NCBI GenBank assembly: GCA_016648135.1
Contig: JADDOH010011062.1
Span: 42,350-106,349, forward strand
Source of the DNA: Agrypnia vestita
Lineage: Eukaryota > Arthropoda > Insecta > Trichoptera > Phryganeidae
Direction: 5' to 3'
Length of the DNA stretch: 64,000 bases
Made by a program: the position numbers and the translations under genes. Shown one piece after another: positions 32,319 to 42,420 of the stretch; the first letter of the stretch is position 1, and each line of letters begins with the position of its first letter. The notes under the pieces are model-generated. The model was not told where the DNA came from. It searched no databases and saw only the letters and a program-made list of their open reading frames with translations.

Positions 32319-33350
32319 TATATATACAACTTCCAAAAATTTGATAGATGTGGTATTCTATTATGGGTGGAAATGGTGAACGTTACACAGTGTAAAGCAG
32401 CGCATACAAGCAAAAAAGCTGTGCATTAGTGGGAAACAAATATTATTTAATAATCCTTATCTTAAGAAAGAGTTGATTTAAAATTCTAGCCGTAATTCAT
32501 CCTAAGGCTTAATGTTTTATTTCCGACGTTCCTGTACCTAACTTCATGTCAATTCTTAATTTATCTCACTTGTTTGCGCCCAATAAATTTATTCCATAGA
32601 TCAAGTCAAGTCGAGAATAACTCGTTCTGAACCATGTACACTTATCGTATTTTATGTCTGCGAGTTTTTTGTAATAGACAAGTAAATTTTTCATGAAATA
32701 GCGTGTTCCTTCGAAAGGTCCTATGCCAGGTGAGAACAGCGCGTCATTTGCAGAAATGATATTTTTTGCAAATTCCACCCAAAATTTTTGTGTGAATTCT
32801 ATTTCTCATTTCTATGAAAAATGTAAATACCATCTGTCAAATCATATTAATTATTTACGACGAAATTGCCACCATTGATATCATAAAATGTTTGATTTAT
32901 ATTTGTGAGAGAAACGTATATCTGAAAATAGTATTATTCCCGATTTAGTTATATATAAATCGTCTTCGAAATATATTGAAAATTTTTGCCGTATTATCTA
33001 TGCATAAATTATTTATTTGAAAAAATCTTGTTTACAATACTTCTTTTATAATGCAGTTATTTTTGTGGATTGAAGCTACTCAAAATAGTTCCTTATATAC
33101 AGTTAAAAAAAATTCAAAAAATATATATACCCTTATAGGCATACGCGTATATATATTTTTTTAACACAGGTATATCATCGGTTACTGCATAACCTAAGTT
33201 TATACCCACTGCACGCCACTGGTGCAAAGTGATCACTTAAGCCAGCCGCACTATTTGTCGTAAGCCCTATGAACACCCAAAGACTTCCATACCTACTTTC
33301 CCATAAAAAATATATTTTCGTCTCTGTGAGACATCTATAATGTATCTTGA
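32319..33350. repeat. F2 foldback right arm, host of hAT 32398
   Basis: ATATACAACTTCCAAAAATT ... GGGTGGAAATGGTGAACGTT (32319-32389) and AGTGATCACTTAAGCCAGCC ... CGTCTCTGTGAGACATCTAT (33230-33345) are contiguous in the uninterrupted copy at 59560-59755. Confidence 0.75.
32398..33221. mobile_element. hAT element (CAGTGGCGTGCAG family), copy 2
   Basis: The right end CTGCACGCCACTG is intact; the left end is decayed (CAGCGCATACAAGC). Flanked by GTGTAAAG (32390-32397) and GTGCAAAG (33222-33229), an 8-bp target duplication with one change. Internal sequence parallels 16969-18314 without the nested 550 bp. The frame at 32566-32778 is non-coding. Confidence 0.85.
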
Positions 33351-33369
33351 AAACTCAACGCATTAAGCT

Positions 33370-33407
33370 CCGACGATGCACCCTGCAATGGGAACCGAAA
33401 CGTGGTT
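33370..33407 (+). ncRNA. Hammerhead-like core, degenerate
   Basis: CCGACGA (one change from CTGANGA), a stem II like that at 27678-27708 (CACCCTGCAATGGGAACC), exact GAAA (33397-33400), and self-complementary ACGT followed by GG. The base after GU is G, which should prevent cleavage. Same family as 27603-27725. Confidence 0.5.
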
Positions 33408-33430
33408 CTACCCGACGCCTGGGTCACCCC

Positions 33431-34059
33431 TAGAGTTGTCAACTTTTTTAACAAGAAATAATAAAAAAGTATATTTAGGTCTGAGAAGAATATCAAACAG
33501 TATTTTATTTATCGAATGTTTTAAATACATATGTTTAGAGCTTCTCGCACAACCTATTAATTTACACTCTTTTTTAAAAACTTCATACGCCTCACCACAA
33601 TTATAACTAAAATTAAAATAATTGAGGAGCTCATTTTTTATTAAATTAATATTTGCTCTATTTCAGTCCTCCCGCCACTTTGCATTCATTACTGAAAAAA
33701 TTATTTCAATTAATGCTGAGGTGGCGGGAACAGAAAGTAGAAATGAGACAATTTTAGTAATATTTTTAAATTCTTCCGAGTTGTTTACTAATAAATGGCT
33801 CCACTTTTGGCCAGTACTCATTTCAAGAAAATCTTTGTCTTCTGATACTTTTTCATAAATTACTTTGAAATTTGTTAATTCTGAATATAAATCATCCATA
33901 CTAATATTTCTGTGAGCGTCTAAGTCTGAAACTTATAGTGTTACGAATTTTGATGCTGAAAACAGTATTTTGTATACTTTATTTTTGTTCAACAGTAAAA
34001 AGTATAATGTAGTGAAAAACAGTATGATACTGTTTTTAACAGTATAGTTGGCAACGCTA
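33431..34059 (-). mobile_element. hAT element with transposase remnant
   Basis: Ends TAGAGTTGTCAACTTTTTTA and CAGTATAGTTGGCAACGCTA are imperfect inverted repeats. GTCACCCC (33423-33430) and GTTACCCC (34060-34067) form an 8-bp target duplication with one change. Carries the hAT C-terminal domain remnant at 33480-33965 on the minus strand. Confidence 0.9.
33480..33965 (-). pseudogene. hAT transposase C-terminal (dimerisation) region
   Basis: Read 33965 to 33480. VSDLDAHRNISMDDLYSELT leads into GQKWSHLLVNN, then LLSVPATSALIEIIFSVMN-AKWRED, a stop, and in the same frame NRANINLIKNELLNYF followed by an acidic tail. S-P-S-A--E--FS-M----RN-L is the hallmark of the hAT C-terminal dimerisation domain. 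The catalytic RNase H-like core is absent and an in-frame stop follows WRED, so this is an internal-deletion derivative of a once autonomous element. Confidence 0.85.
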
Positions 34060-34177
34060 GTTACCCCAGCACACTAGAATAGCCGGGACGTATTCATCAT
34101 TAAAGGCAACATTTCCGTCGCAATGATAGAATTATTGACATTTCACAGATGTCTTGGCGTTTCTCTATTGTTGATAG

Positions 34178-34677
34178 TAGGGAATGCAATCCCGAGTGGG
34201 GATTGCCCTTTCGGGATCCTTCGAGATTAGAATTTACAATCCCGCGGGATCCTTAGGGATCGGGATCCCGAATACTTTGGTGTTTTTTTTGTTGTTTACA
34301 GAGCTAAAGATCAATTAACGACCGCGCTTTGCAAAGCAATTTTAATAAAATGTTCATTATCAACCATCGCGTTTTTGTAAGCGTTTTTCCAAGCATCAAT
34401 CAGTCAATGTAGTTAGAGTTAGTAGTAGTTTTTATTACTATGTTAGGTTGATAAAATATAACAAATATTATTCTAAGCTATTTTCATTATTTGAATGTGA
34501 CATGAACATAAGTTTTAAGTACTTACTAAATGCTCTACAGACATACACAATTAAACATACAAAACATAAAAATGCTGATCAATCCGGATAATCCCGATAA
34601 TCTCGTCCGATTTTTCGGTTTGGGATTGATCTCGAGAAGAATTATAGTTCTCGAGAAGAATTATAGTTCCTGCAGAG
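34178..34677. mobile_element. hAT element (TAGGGAATGC family), copy 2, right end lost
   Basis: TAGGGAATGCAATCCCGAGT ... GGGATCCTTCGAGATTAGAA is the reverse complement of the right part of 7281-7823, and CCCGATAATCTCGTCCGATT then TTTCGG matches its left part. The right end is replaced by a 19-bp perfect tandem duplication CTCGAGAAGAATTATAGTT (34631-34668). Confidence 0.75.
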
Positions 34678-34818
34678 TGAACTACAAGTACATCCGCACT
34701 CGCGTAACACGACGCGCCCTCGCTGCTTGTCACGCCCAGTGCGCTTGATCGATTCGCCATAAAATTTTATACACAGCCATCTATATAAATCAAGTGGCAG
34801 CATAACCAGGTACACCAA

Positions 34819-35825
34819 GGCCCGGTTGCGCCATCCGAAGTAAATTTTACTCGAGTAAAATTAACCCGAGTAACTCTTCTTACCATCCGCCGAGAGTAAA
34901 CTCAATTTTGTGTTGCTGAAACGTCTTTTTTACCACTGTTAAACCAATAGAATGTATGGCAGCGAAACATGCACCAGAGCATGTCCGGGGGGCAAGCGGC
35001 CTTTGAGATGTGGTGCTACAGGCGCATGGCGAGGATCCATTGGTCAGAACATATCCGAAAAGACGAGGTGTTGAGCAGGGTGGGCGAAAAGAGGTGGCTC
35101 TTCAACAGAATCGCCCAGCGAGCAATTTGGATAGGCCATAATATAAGGCAATCGGACCTGCTTTTAACCATCGTCGAGAGAAATGTTGAAGGCAACAATC
35201 GTAGAGGCCGCCCGAGGTGAAGCTACGTAGACCAGATTATCGGAGATGTGCGCTGTAGCACCTATCAAGAGATGAAGAGGCAGGCAGGTGACGGAGAGGA
35301 GTGGAGAGGGCGAGTGCTTGTTGCAGACCAATCCTAGGATTGCGACCCAAAAAAAAAAAACAATAGTAAGGCTAATAGGGTGCCAAGCGGGATAAATCTC
35401 AAATACCGCATATGTCTATGGAATTTGACTTATTTCAGTTTTTTTCCACTGGCAACACGTACTTTTGCGATTCAAAACCAGTTCAAACAAACCAAACAAA
35501 TGTCAAATCATCGCTAAAATAACGCGAAATTAAAAGATTCATTGTAATGTTTACAAATTTCAATACGACAATTACAGCGACAAAATTCAAATGATAAATA
35601 CCTGTATGGACAAATGTCATATTTTCAAATCAGCTGTGAGAGGACGGCCATTTTTTTACCAACGATTTCACCTTTACCCACCGATATTGGAAAGTAAAAA
35701 AATTTTACTCTTGTATGTACTTCGGCGAGTAAAATATTATTTACCATAGATGGAACAACCCGTTTTAGTAAAAAAAGTTACTCGGGTAACTTTTTTACCT
35801 TTACTACAGATGGCACAACTGGGCC
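34819..35825. mobile_element. Foldback/MITE with GGCCCGGTTG ends, split by a LINE
   Basis: The left end GGCCCGGTTGCGCCATCCGA and right end CAGATGGCACAACTGGGCC are inverted repeats, and both subtermini carry TTTACTCG(A/G)GTAA motifs. Flanking CAA/TAA is compatible with a 3-bp TWA-type duplication. The LINE at 34940-35362 sits inside. Confidence 0.7.
34940..35362 (+). pseudogene. LINE RT-ORF C-terminus (family D)
   Basis: RMYGSETCT at ~34950, a frameshift, then FEMWCYRRMARIHWSEHIRK, DEVLSRVGEKRWLFNRI and NVEGNNRRGRPR. A TGA replaces a CGA arginine codon at 35218-35220, after which the same frame continues SYVDQIIGDVRCSTYQEMK ... EWRGRVLVADQS-stop, then DCD and poly(A) at 35347-35360. This YG-E-W---K/FEMWC-RRM/GRPR--Y-DQI order is the C-terminal tail of insect endonuclease-RT LINEs. 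At least one shift and one stop, 5'-truncated. Confidence 0.85.
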
Positions 35826-35904
35826 TAAAACCTTGGACTCCGAGAATAATGAAAGAAATGCGTTTGTAATCAATATCCTTCCAAGGTGTGCAGGTGTGCG
35901 GCCG
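35826..35904. other. Short spacer
   Basis: Nothing recognised. Confidence 0.35.
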
Positions 35905-36470
35905 CAAACTTAGGAATATTTAATTAAGATTAATTAATTATATAGAAGTCTCACAGAGACGAAGCTCTTTATATAAGAAACATGTACGGAAGACTTCTGC
36001 ACGACGGCCCAGGGCTTACAACCTATATGAGCTGGCTTAAGTAATTACTCCACACAATGCAACGTTCATCATTTCACTCTACACAATGCAACGTTCAACA
36101 AAGTTCCATATATGTTAAAACGACACAAATTAAATTATTTAATGAATTAATAATTACTGAACCACCAGAAGTGAAGAAAATTACTCCAATATGCGGGCTT
36201 TATATAAGTACCACAGATGTCTCTGGCATAATCCATTAAAATATATGAAAGAAGCTGATTTAGAACATATATACAACATCTAAATCTTTGGTAATGTGAA
36301 AATGTTATTACTTTGGTTTGGTGAACGTTGCAATGTATAAAGTATCACTTGAGCCAGCTCGTAAAGTCATAAGCCCGGGGGCAGCTTATAAAGACTTCCA
36401 CACACGTTTATCACATAAATGGCTTCGTCTCTGTGAGACTTGTATGATTGATCTTAATTAATTACTTTAT
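35905..36470. repeat. F2 foldback, both arms
   Basis: AATTAAGATTAATTAATTAT then ATAGAAGTCTCACAGAGACG at the left mirrors CGTCTCTGTGAGACTTGTAT then GATTGATCTTAATT at the right. Middle motifs GGGCTTACAACCTATATGAG / GAGCCAGCTCGTAAAGTCAT and two tandem ACACAATGCAACGTTCA units (36053, 36078) are visible. Confidence 0.8.
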
Positions 36471-37005
36471 ATAATGGTTATGTGGGTGACTACCATTATT
36501 TTTAATTTGTAAAAATTACTTTTAAATCGTTCAATTAGTTTTCTTCAATAATATGTTTAAAAAAATATTCTGCGCGTTTTTTTTACCTTTTTTTTACGTA
36601 GTTGTCAACTTTTTAACTGCGATAAATTAAAATAATGTAGGTATGTTTTATTTATCCTGAAAACTAAAAAATTTAAATCATATTATATATTAATTATTTC
36701 GCCTATGTAAACGAGATGCGATGCACTTTATAATACAATCATATAATAAATAATAAGTAATACAAAGTAATACAAGGCAATACAAAGAAAATACACACTC
36801 GATATTTAGCAAAGTACAGAAATTTCATTGGAATAAAAAAAATGAAGAAGAAATATACATTTTTATCTGCCTATATATAATATAGTACATTTATTAAGAG
36901 TGTGTGATACTTATTCGTAGAACTGCTGTTTTACTGCATGGTTATATTAACATTATAAATGAAAAACAAAAAATAGAAATAGAAAAAATATTACACACAT
37001 ACAGG
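36471..37005. other. AT-rich spacer
   Basis: Nothing recognised. Confidence 0.35.
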
Positions 37006-37325
37006 GTGTCTCATAAGTCATTAAAGTATATAAATTTTTCATTCAATTTTGAATATAAAATTTTATTTACGCTTTGGGTGAAATGTCAACTGTTACGGAG
37101 ATGAACAACATGAAGGTTTACATTATTTTACTTATTTTTTGTAAAACGTTAGACCATATTGAAATTAATTTACAAGTATATTATATATATATATATTAAC
37201 ATTTCATTCGCTTTGATACAAGTCAAATAAAATTATTTAAACCGTGCAGAAATCTGTACCTTTTTTTGCAAGGTCATTTTATGTGAATTGGATCAAAGCG
37301 ATAGAATTTTTAATAATAATTAGGT
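37006..37325. repeat. Palindrome family P, partial copy 3
   Basis: CAGGGTGTCTCATAAGTCAT ... TTATTTTTTGTAAAACGTTA ... CATTCGCTTTGATACAAGTC with inverted counterparts after 37255. Poorly conserved. Confidence 0.55.
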
Positions 37326-37362
37326 ATATAAATATCTATAGCTTATCTATATTAGTAATGGT

Positions 37363-37492
37363 ATTTTAACCGGTGACACACTAACCGTTATTTGAGATTA
37401 TCTTAGTTATTAATCATCGATACATTCAGATACAAATTCCATATAACTGTACCGATAATAACCGGTTAAAATAACGGTTTAACCATCACCAA
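37363..37492. repeat. MITE with TTTAACCGGT ends, copy 2
   Basis: TATTTTAACCGGTGACACAC and AACCGGTTAAAATAACGGTT, as in 1092-1256. Confidence 0.65.
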
Positions 37493-38789
37493 TCTATATA
37501 AATAAATATATATATAGCATAACCGGATACATAGTTTAAGTACATAATGCTCAATATACTTCATACAAGCAAGCAGTCCATTTTTCTAGGTAGCGTAGTG
37601 GCCGTTTGGCGGCCAATGTTAACCGCTGTTCATCGACAGCAAATTTTTCAAATGTTGCTAAAAAAAATAATCATCATTGAAAATATAACTTCTTACGAAT
37701 AATAAGGGATGTCGTCTTACGTGGTATAATCAAACACGACAGCGTTTTGCGATAATGTTTTACCACAAAATCTAAAAAATATTTGCAGACAGAATATTGA
37801 ACAAAAAGCCATATTTTTATTTGTAAAAATAGTTCAACTAGTTAGACTATTGCAATTTATTTTTATACGACAATAAATTGACAAATCGTCAAAGCCTAAC
37901 GAAATATACGTATCGGAAAAAAATATTATGAGAGATCTTTATATTCCAAAAGAATAGGTAATATTTGTAATAAACTAGATACAGAACCGGTAAATTAAAA
38001 AACTTTTAAAAATAAAATTATAAAATGGCTAAAAAATTCAAAAGAAAGTTTGCTGAGGAGGTGATCCACCCACGAATCAATATTTTATATTTTCTACTCT
38101 TTTGTATTATAACTCTTTTTACCGTGTATAACTTCATAATATCTTTTATGTGTTTTATAGTTTTTGATATATATATTTCTTTTTAATATTGTTTTTATAA
38201 AGTATTGTTTTACATTATTAAAATATTGAATTGTTTATTATAACTGCCCCAGAAGAGGTTTAACCTAGTGTGGCGTTATAAGCTTATATAACAAAAGTGT
38301 GATATATGAATTGTGATAATATATAAATAAATTAAATAAATAAATAATTAAATAAAATGGAAACCGAGACCTCGCATATAAAGAATTCATAATGAAAACT
38401 ATCTTTTTATGAGTTAATTTTTTAGTAATTTCTTTTGGGATTTAATAAAGATATTCATTGCATTGTGCATCACATATATTGAAATTTGACTTCTTCTTGA
38501 GTGACAGTCTCGTTCATTGTTTTTTAAATTTTTATTTTATGTATTTTTTCTTTTTACATAAATTAATATAATTTAAAATTTCAAATAAGTAAACAAATAT
38601 TCTACTATCTCTATGAAAGTCAGAGACTCGTGTATACAGAGGAAGTATTGCAGGAATAAAGTATAAATATGCACCAATCTAAGTAGTACAAAATAGAATT
38701 GAATGTATAACAATTATCGTATATTAAGAAATGTTATATTAGTAAGAAGCAGTAGTAGCCTTAAATTATGTTTTTATTTTATGATAATA
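37493..38789. other. AT-rich spacer
   Basis: About 1.3 kb without a supportable gene or repeat boundary. A GAGGAGGTGATCCACCC stretch near 38055 and a GAAGAGGTTTAACCTAGTGTGG patch near 38253 may be LINE-derived, but no frame can be read. Confidence 0.35.
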
Positions 38790-39420
38790 TTAGGGAGGAA
38801 GGCGCAATTGTTGTAAAACTGATGCATGTTTTTTGGTTTCAATTTTAAATTTATTCTGATCTGTTGATTTTCTAATCGTTTGGGGGAGATTATTAAAGAA
38901 TTTAATACCAAGAAAACTAAAATAATTTTGGGTTGTTAAGTGTATCTCTAAGGCCCGGTTGTTTCAAGTTCGATCAAAGTAAGCGGCCGATCAAACCATA
39001 GATTTTTACGAAAACGGATCGTCTGATTGGTGGAGAACGTCAAAATCTATGCTTTTAAAGAACGCTTACTTTAATCCAACTTGAAACAACCGGCCCTTAA
39101 TCTTGTAAGTAAATCGAAAATCGCTTCTTGTGTTTAATGTATTTTTAATAAAAAATAATTGGATAATTGATTTTTTTTGTATTATTCTTGGTACATTGAA
39201 TTATTTATACAGTTGGGCACTTGGGTAGTCATTTTTTTCCTACAAATCTTTTAATTATTATTTTTTGGGTAGTTCTAATTTTGATATACTGGTTTTTATA
39301 TAACCCTCCCCATCCAATAATGCCGTACGGTAATTGGGATTGAACAAAAGTGTAATATATTATTTTAAGATTTTTCGGTAATTTTGTTTAATATATTCTA
39401 CCTCTATGTTTCCTGTGAAC
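38790..39420 (-). pseudogene. Jockey/CR1-like LINE RT remnant, split by a MITE
   Basis: On the minus strand, 39360-39260 reads YTFVQSQLPYGIIGWGG then YKNQYIKIRTTQKIIIKRF, the RT thumb/post-RT region. After the MITE at 38952-39097 the frame gives TTQNYFSFLGIKFFNNLPQT, then IRKSTDQNKFKIETKKHAS, the ORF C-terminus. No long ATG-led frame exists because of stops and the insertion. Order, spacing and motifs leave little doubt about LINE origin. Confidence 0.8.
38952..39097. mobile_element. PIF/Harbinger-type hairpin MITE, copy 2
   Basis: GGCCCGGTTGTTTCAAGTT and AACTTGAAACAACCGGCCC terminal repeats, inner pair CATAGATTTTTACG / CGTCAAAATCTATG, TAA on both sides (38949-38951, 39098-39100). TWA duplications fit PIF/Harbinger. 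Inserted in LINE coding sequence. Confidence 0.85.
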
Positions 39421-40310
39421 GTTTTAAAAATAAATGCCAATTCTGTTTGAACGTCATCATATTCAGAACTCTCAATACCAGATTTAACATAGATATAATT
39501 CAAAATTAACTATGCTTGTATCAGAATGATTCGGGTTGCGATAGGAATTTATAGTTACCTAATTATTTTATGATTAGGTACATGAAGTAAACTTTGTTAA
39601 GTAAAATTTAACGTTAACGGTTTAAATTTTAAAATTTTTAAGTAGTTTTAAAGAACATAAATGTTAATACATTAATAAAGAGCTTTATTTAATTTATTAA
39701 ACAGTATTTTACTAATAATTTTATTTCAGTTGTTTGTTAGTAATTTTAATTATAATTATTTTGAATGTCCGTCCCATTCCGTTTACAAAATTAGTACATA
39801 TGTTTTTAAAATTGTTAGATATTAAATAAAATGAAAACATTAACTTTATGCCTTTTCAAAGTATTTCAGATAAATGAAAACTAAAACTAATAAGCGTATC
39901 CATTACTTTATCGCGTATATCATTGGTATTAATCATTCATCAAGGTATATCATTCTTTATTCAACAATGTCTGTCACCAACGCTGTAAGACGGCATAAAT
40001 AATGATGAGGTGTATAAAATGAGGTACAAAAAAGTATAATTCTCTACATAACCATGTCCATCACTAACGCTACCAGATGGCTAAAATAATAATCAGGTAT
40101 AAGAAGCAAGAAACATAACTCTATATATATATTTTTTCAATTTTTATTTCTTTTGTTTGTTACATATACCTATAAATATATGTATATGCCAAACTGCACA
40201 GCAGTTTTACGGCATATATAATATTGTCCATCGCTAACTTTATCAAGACTCTACGCTATTCAAGATACCGCTGTTCTCACAGCCTTAGCTGGCTATCAAA
40301 AAAAAAAAAA
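39421..40310. repeat. Dispersed CCGTCACCAACGC repeat, copy 1
   Basis: 39770-40290 (TCCGTTTACAAAATTAGTAC ... ATGTCTGTCACCAACGCTGT ... CGCTGTTCTCACAGCC) matches 47760-48115 and 49930-50330 block by block. The CGTCATTTTTGACGGGTTA-type end seen at 48080 suggests Helitron-derived sequence. 39421-39770 is unassigned. Confidence 0.5.
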
Positions 40311-40378
40311 TTTAACTTATTTATTTATTGAAATTAACGGACATAGTCCAATAAAATATAATACATAACATGAACAAT
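40311..40378 (-). mobile_element. LINE 3' tail fragment
   Basis: TTATTTATTTATTGAAATTA then ACGGACATAGTCC: (AAATA)n-tailed minus-strand LINE end truncated by or abutting the next foldback. Confidence 0.4.
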
Positions 40379-40640
40379 ATATCGACGGCTCCTACGTATA
40401 ATTTCGTAACCCACAAATCGACGATTTTGAGTTTTTTGTGTATACACATGTGTATTTAATTATATCTTTAATTTTAAGAAAGAAAAATAAATATTTTGCA
40501 ATAAATAACGTTTTATTATTATAAAAAAAAATTTTTTCGTCTAGGAATTAAATATATAATTAAAAACATATGAAATACACAACAAACTCAAAACCGTCGC
40601 TTTGTGGGTTACGATATTATACGTAGGAGCCGTCGATATA
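40379..40640. repeat. Foldback with ATCGACGGCTCC ends
   Basis: ATCGACGGCTCCTACGTATA ... ACCCACAAATCGACGATTTT / AAAACCGTCGCTTTGTGGGT ... TACGTAGGAGCCGTCGAT. Arms about 63 bp. A single arm is at 21545-21612. Confidence 0.8.
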
Positions 40641-40734
40641 ATTTACATCGGAATAAAAATTATAGCAATATAAATACAAAAGCAAGGACAAATGAAAATT
40701 AGTAACAAGATATATGTATATATATATTTTTTTT

Positions 40735-41090
40735 ATTAGGTTCTATTCAGATACAATTTATACATATTTAATATAACAGTACGTATGTATAATTGCGTTT
40801 TGTGTCCTTAGTCCTCCTCACTAGGGGTTCCTGTTCTGAGGCGGACTAGTTTATACCTATTTATTTTCTATTTTTAAATTTCTACGTAGTTTTTAATACT
40901 GCTTTTAATTTATCTGCATCGACTTGATTTAGCCATACTTTTATCTTTTTTTGAACTCTTCAATCTTTTCAATATTTTTGAAGGTTGGAGGAAGGATGTT
41001 GTAGAGTTTCGTTGCAAAATAGATATAGCTTCTTTGGACAAAAGTTGATGTTGAAAGTTGGTATATTTCTATTTACCATTTTACTGCCTC
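40735..41090 (-). pseudogene. LINE RT-ORF C-terminal fragment
   Basis: On the minus strand: FVQRSYIYFATKLYNILPP then TFKNIEKIEEFKKR-stop, the usual (F)-YRA-KLWN-LP---K-I-----FK ending of LINE ORF2, followed by an AT-rich 3' region down to 40735 (CCGCCTCAGAACAGGAACCC). Confidence 0.7.
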
Positions 41091-42420
41091 TCGTATAATA
41101 AAAATAAAAGTACTACGTCATTTTTGACGGGTTATTTATATTTCTTTATTATTTTTATTATTTATTATTATTATATTATTATATATTATTATATTATATT
41201 ATTATTATTATTATAAGCAGTGGAAATTATTTCAACACTATTTATAAATAACGCTACAATATAGTATGAATTTATCTTATTTTTAATTAGGTACCCTGAA
41301 GAAGGAACGGCGACTTTGAAACCGTTTGGTGTTACCATAAATATACCTTGTGGTTTAAACCAAGTGGATTTGTGTTCAATTTAATGTGCAATAAATAACC
41401 ACAAAAGATTACAACAGTGTATGTATAATTTAATTTATTTAATTTCTGCCTTATGTTAGGAAATAACATGATTATAAAAATACTTATTTAAGTATTCTTA
41501 ATTTCGCTTGATGATTTACATGATTTTCAAAATGTTCTCGTTAGTATAACCTACCCTATTATTATATACATAATTTAAAATAAAGATGCAATCTACAGAT
41601 CAATAACTACGCACGGTATTGATGATGCAATTTTTATCTAGACACATAAAAGTAGACAGAAGACAATTCCTTTTGTATAATTTATATTGTATAATTTAAA
41701 GATGTCCACCTATCTGCTAAATGTCAGTTTCTAATATTCCAACACAACTAAATCTGCGTACGTTAAAATTGACGAAAGTTATGTAATAACAATCAAATTG
41801 TGATTTTTAAAAGACGAGATAAGTTGTGATTGGTTGTATTGATGATTGGTACCTAACTATGATATAACAAATTGATGCTTAGTTTCTAGTAAACCTACCG
41901 GTGATAGCTCCAAATTAAAAATAATTATAGTAACCCATCATAGAATGAACACTATTCATAATCACGGTTAAATCACAAAAAATCCTTTATTGACCATATA
42001 AAATAATAACAGTAAAATATAAAAAAGTGCATTATGCATTCATCCATGATATTGTTCCATAGATTAATTTTTAAACGCTTACCACAAATGGTATTTAAGA
42101 ACAGGTAGGTATGTAGGTATATGAGACAATGAAAACAGATAAAGAAAACCTTACCGCTCTTTATAGTGTAATATTTATTTTCTAAATATTACACTATAAA
42201 ATTAAAACCTATTCAAAGTGTAGGAAACATTATATTTAGCTATCTACCTAAACCCAAAAGAAACACAGAAGCGTAGATATTATAACAAGCGAAACGACTT
42301 GGGTTTTTTGCAATTTTTATAATAAATTTAGTCGGTAGGTATACCCAGGGTAAGGATAAAAATTAAACAAACATCATAGAGATTAGGTACCTAGGTAAGG
42401 AAGATTGTAAAGTGTGACGT
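41091..42420. other. AT-rich spacer, hammerhead relic at 41291-41330
   Basis: Contains CGTCATTTTTGACGGGTTAT (Helitron-type hairpin, 41115-41134), an (ATT)n-rich stretch (41137-41215), the hammerhead relic at 41291-41330 and a family-G fragment at 41745-41790. No gene recognised. Confidence 0.4.
41291..41330 (+). ncRNA. Hammerhead-like core, probably inactive
   Basis: Exact CTGAAGA (41296-41302) and GAAA (41318-41321) boxes with a weak stem II. After GAAA, ACC-GTTT-GGT can form a 3-bp stem III with a tetraloop, and GGTA before the first box can pair with TACC after it. The base after GGU is G, which hammerheads do not cleave. Confidence 0.4.
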
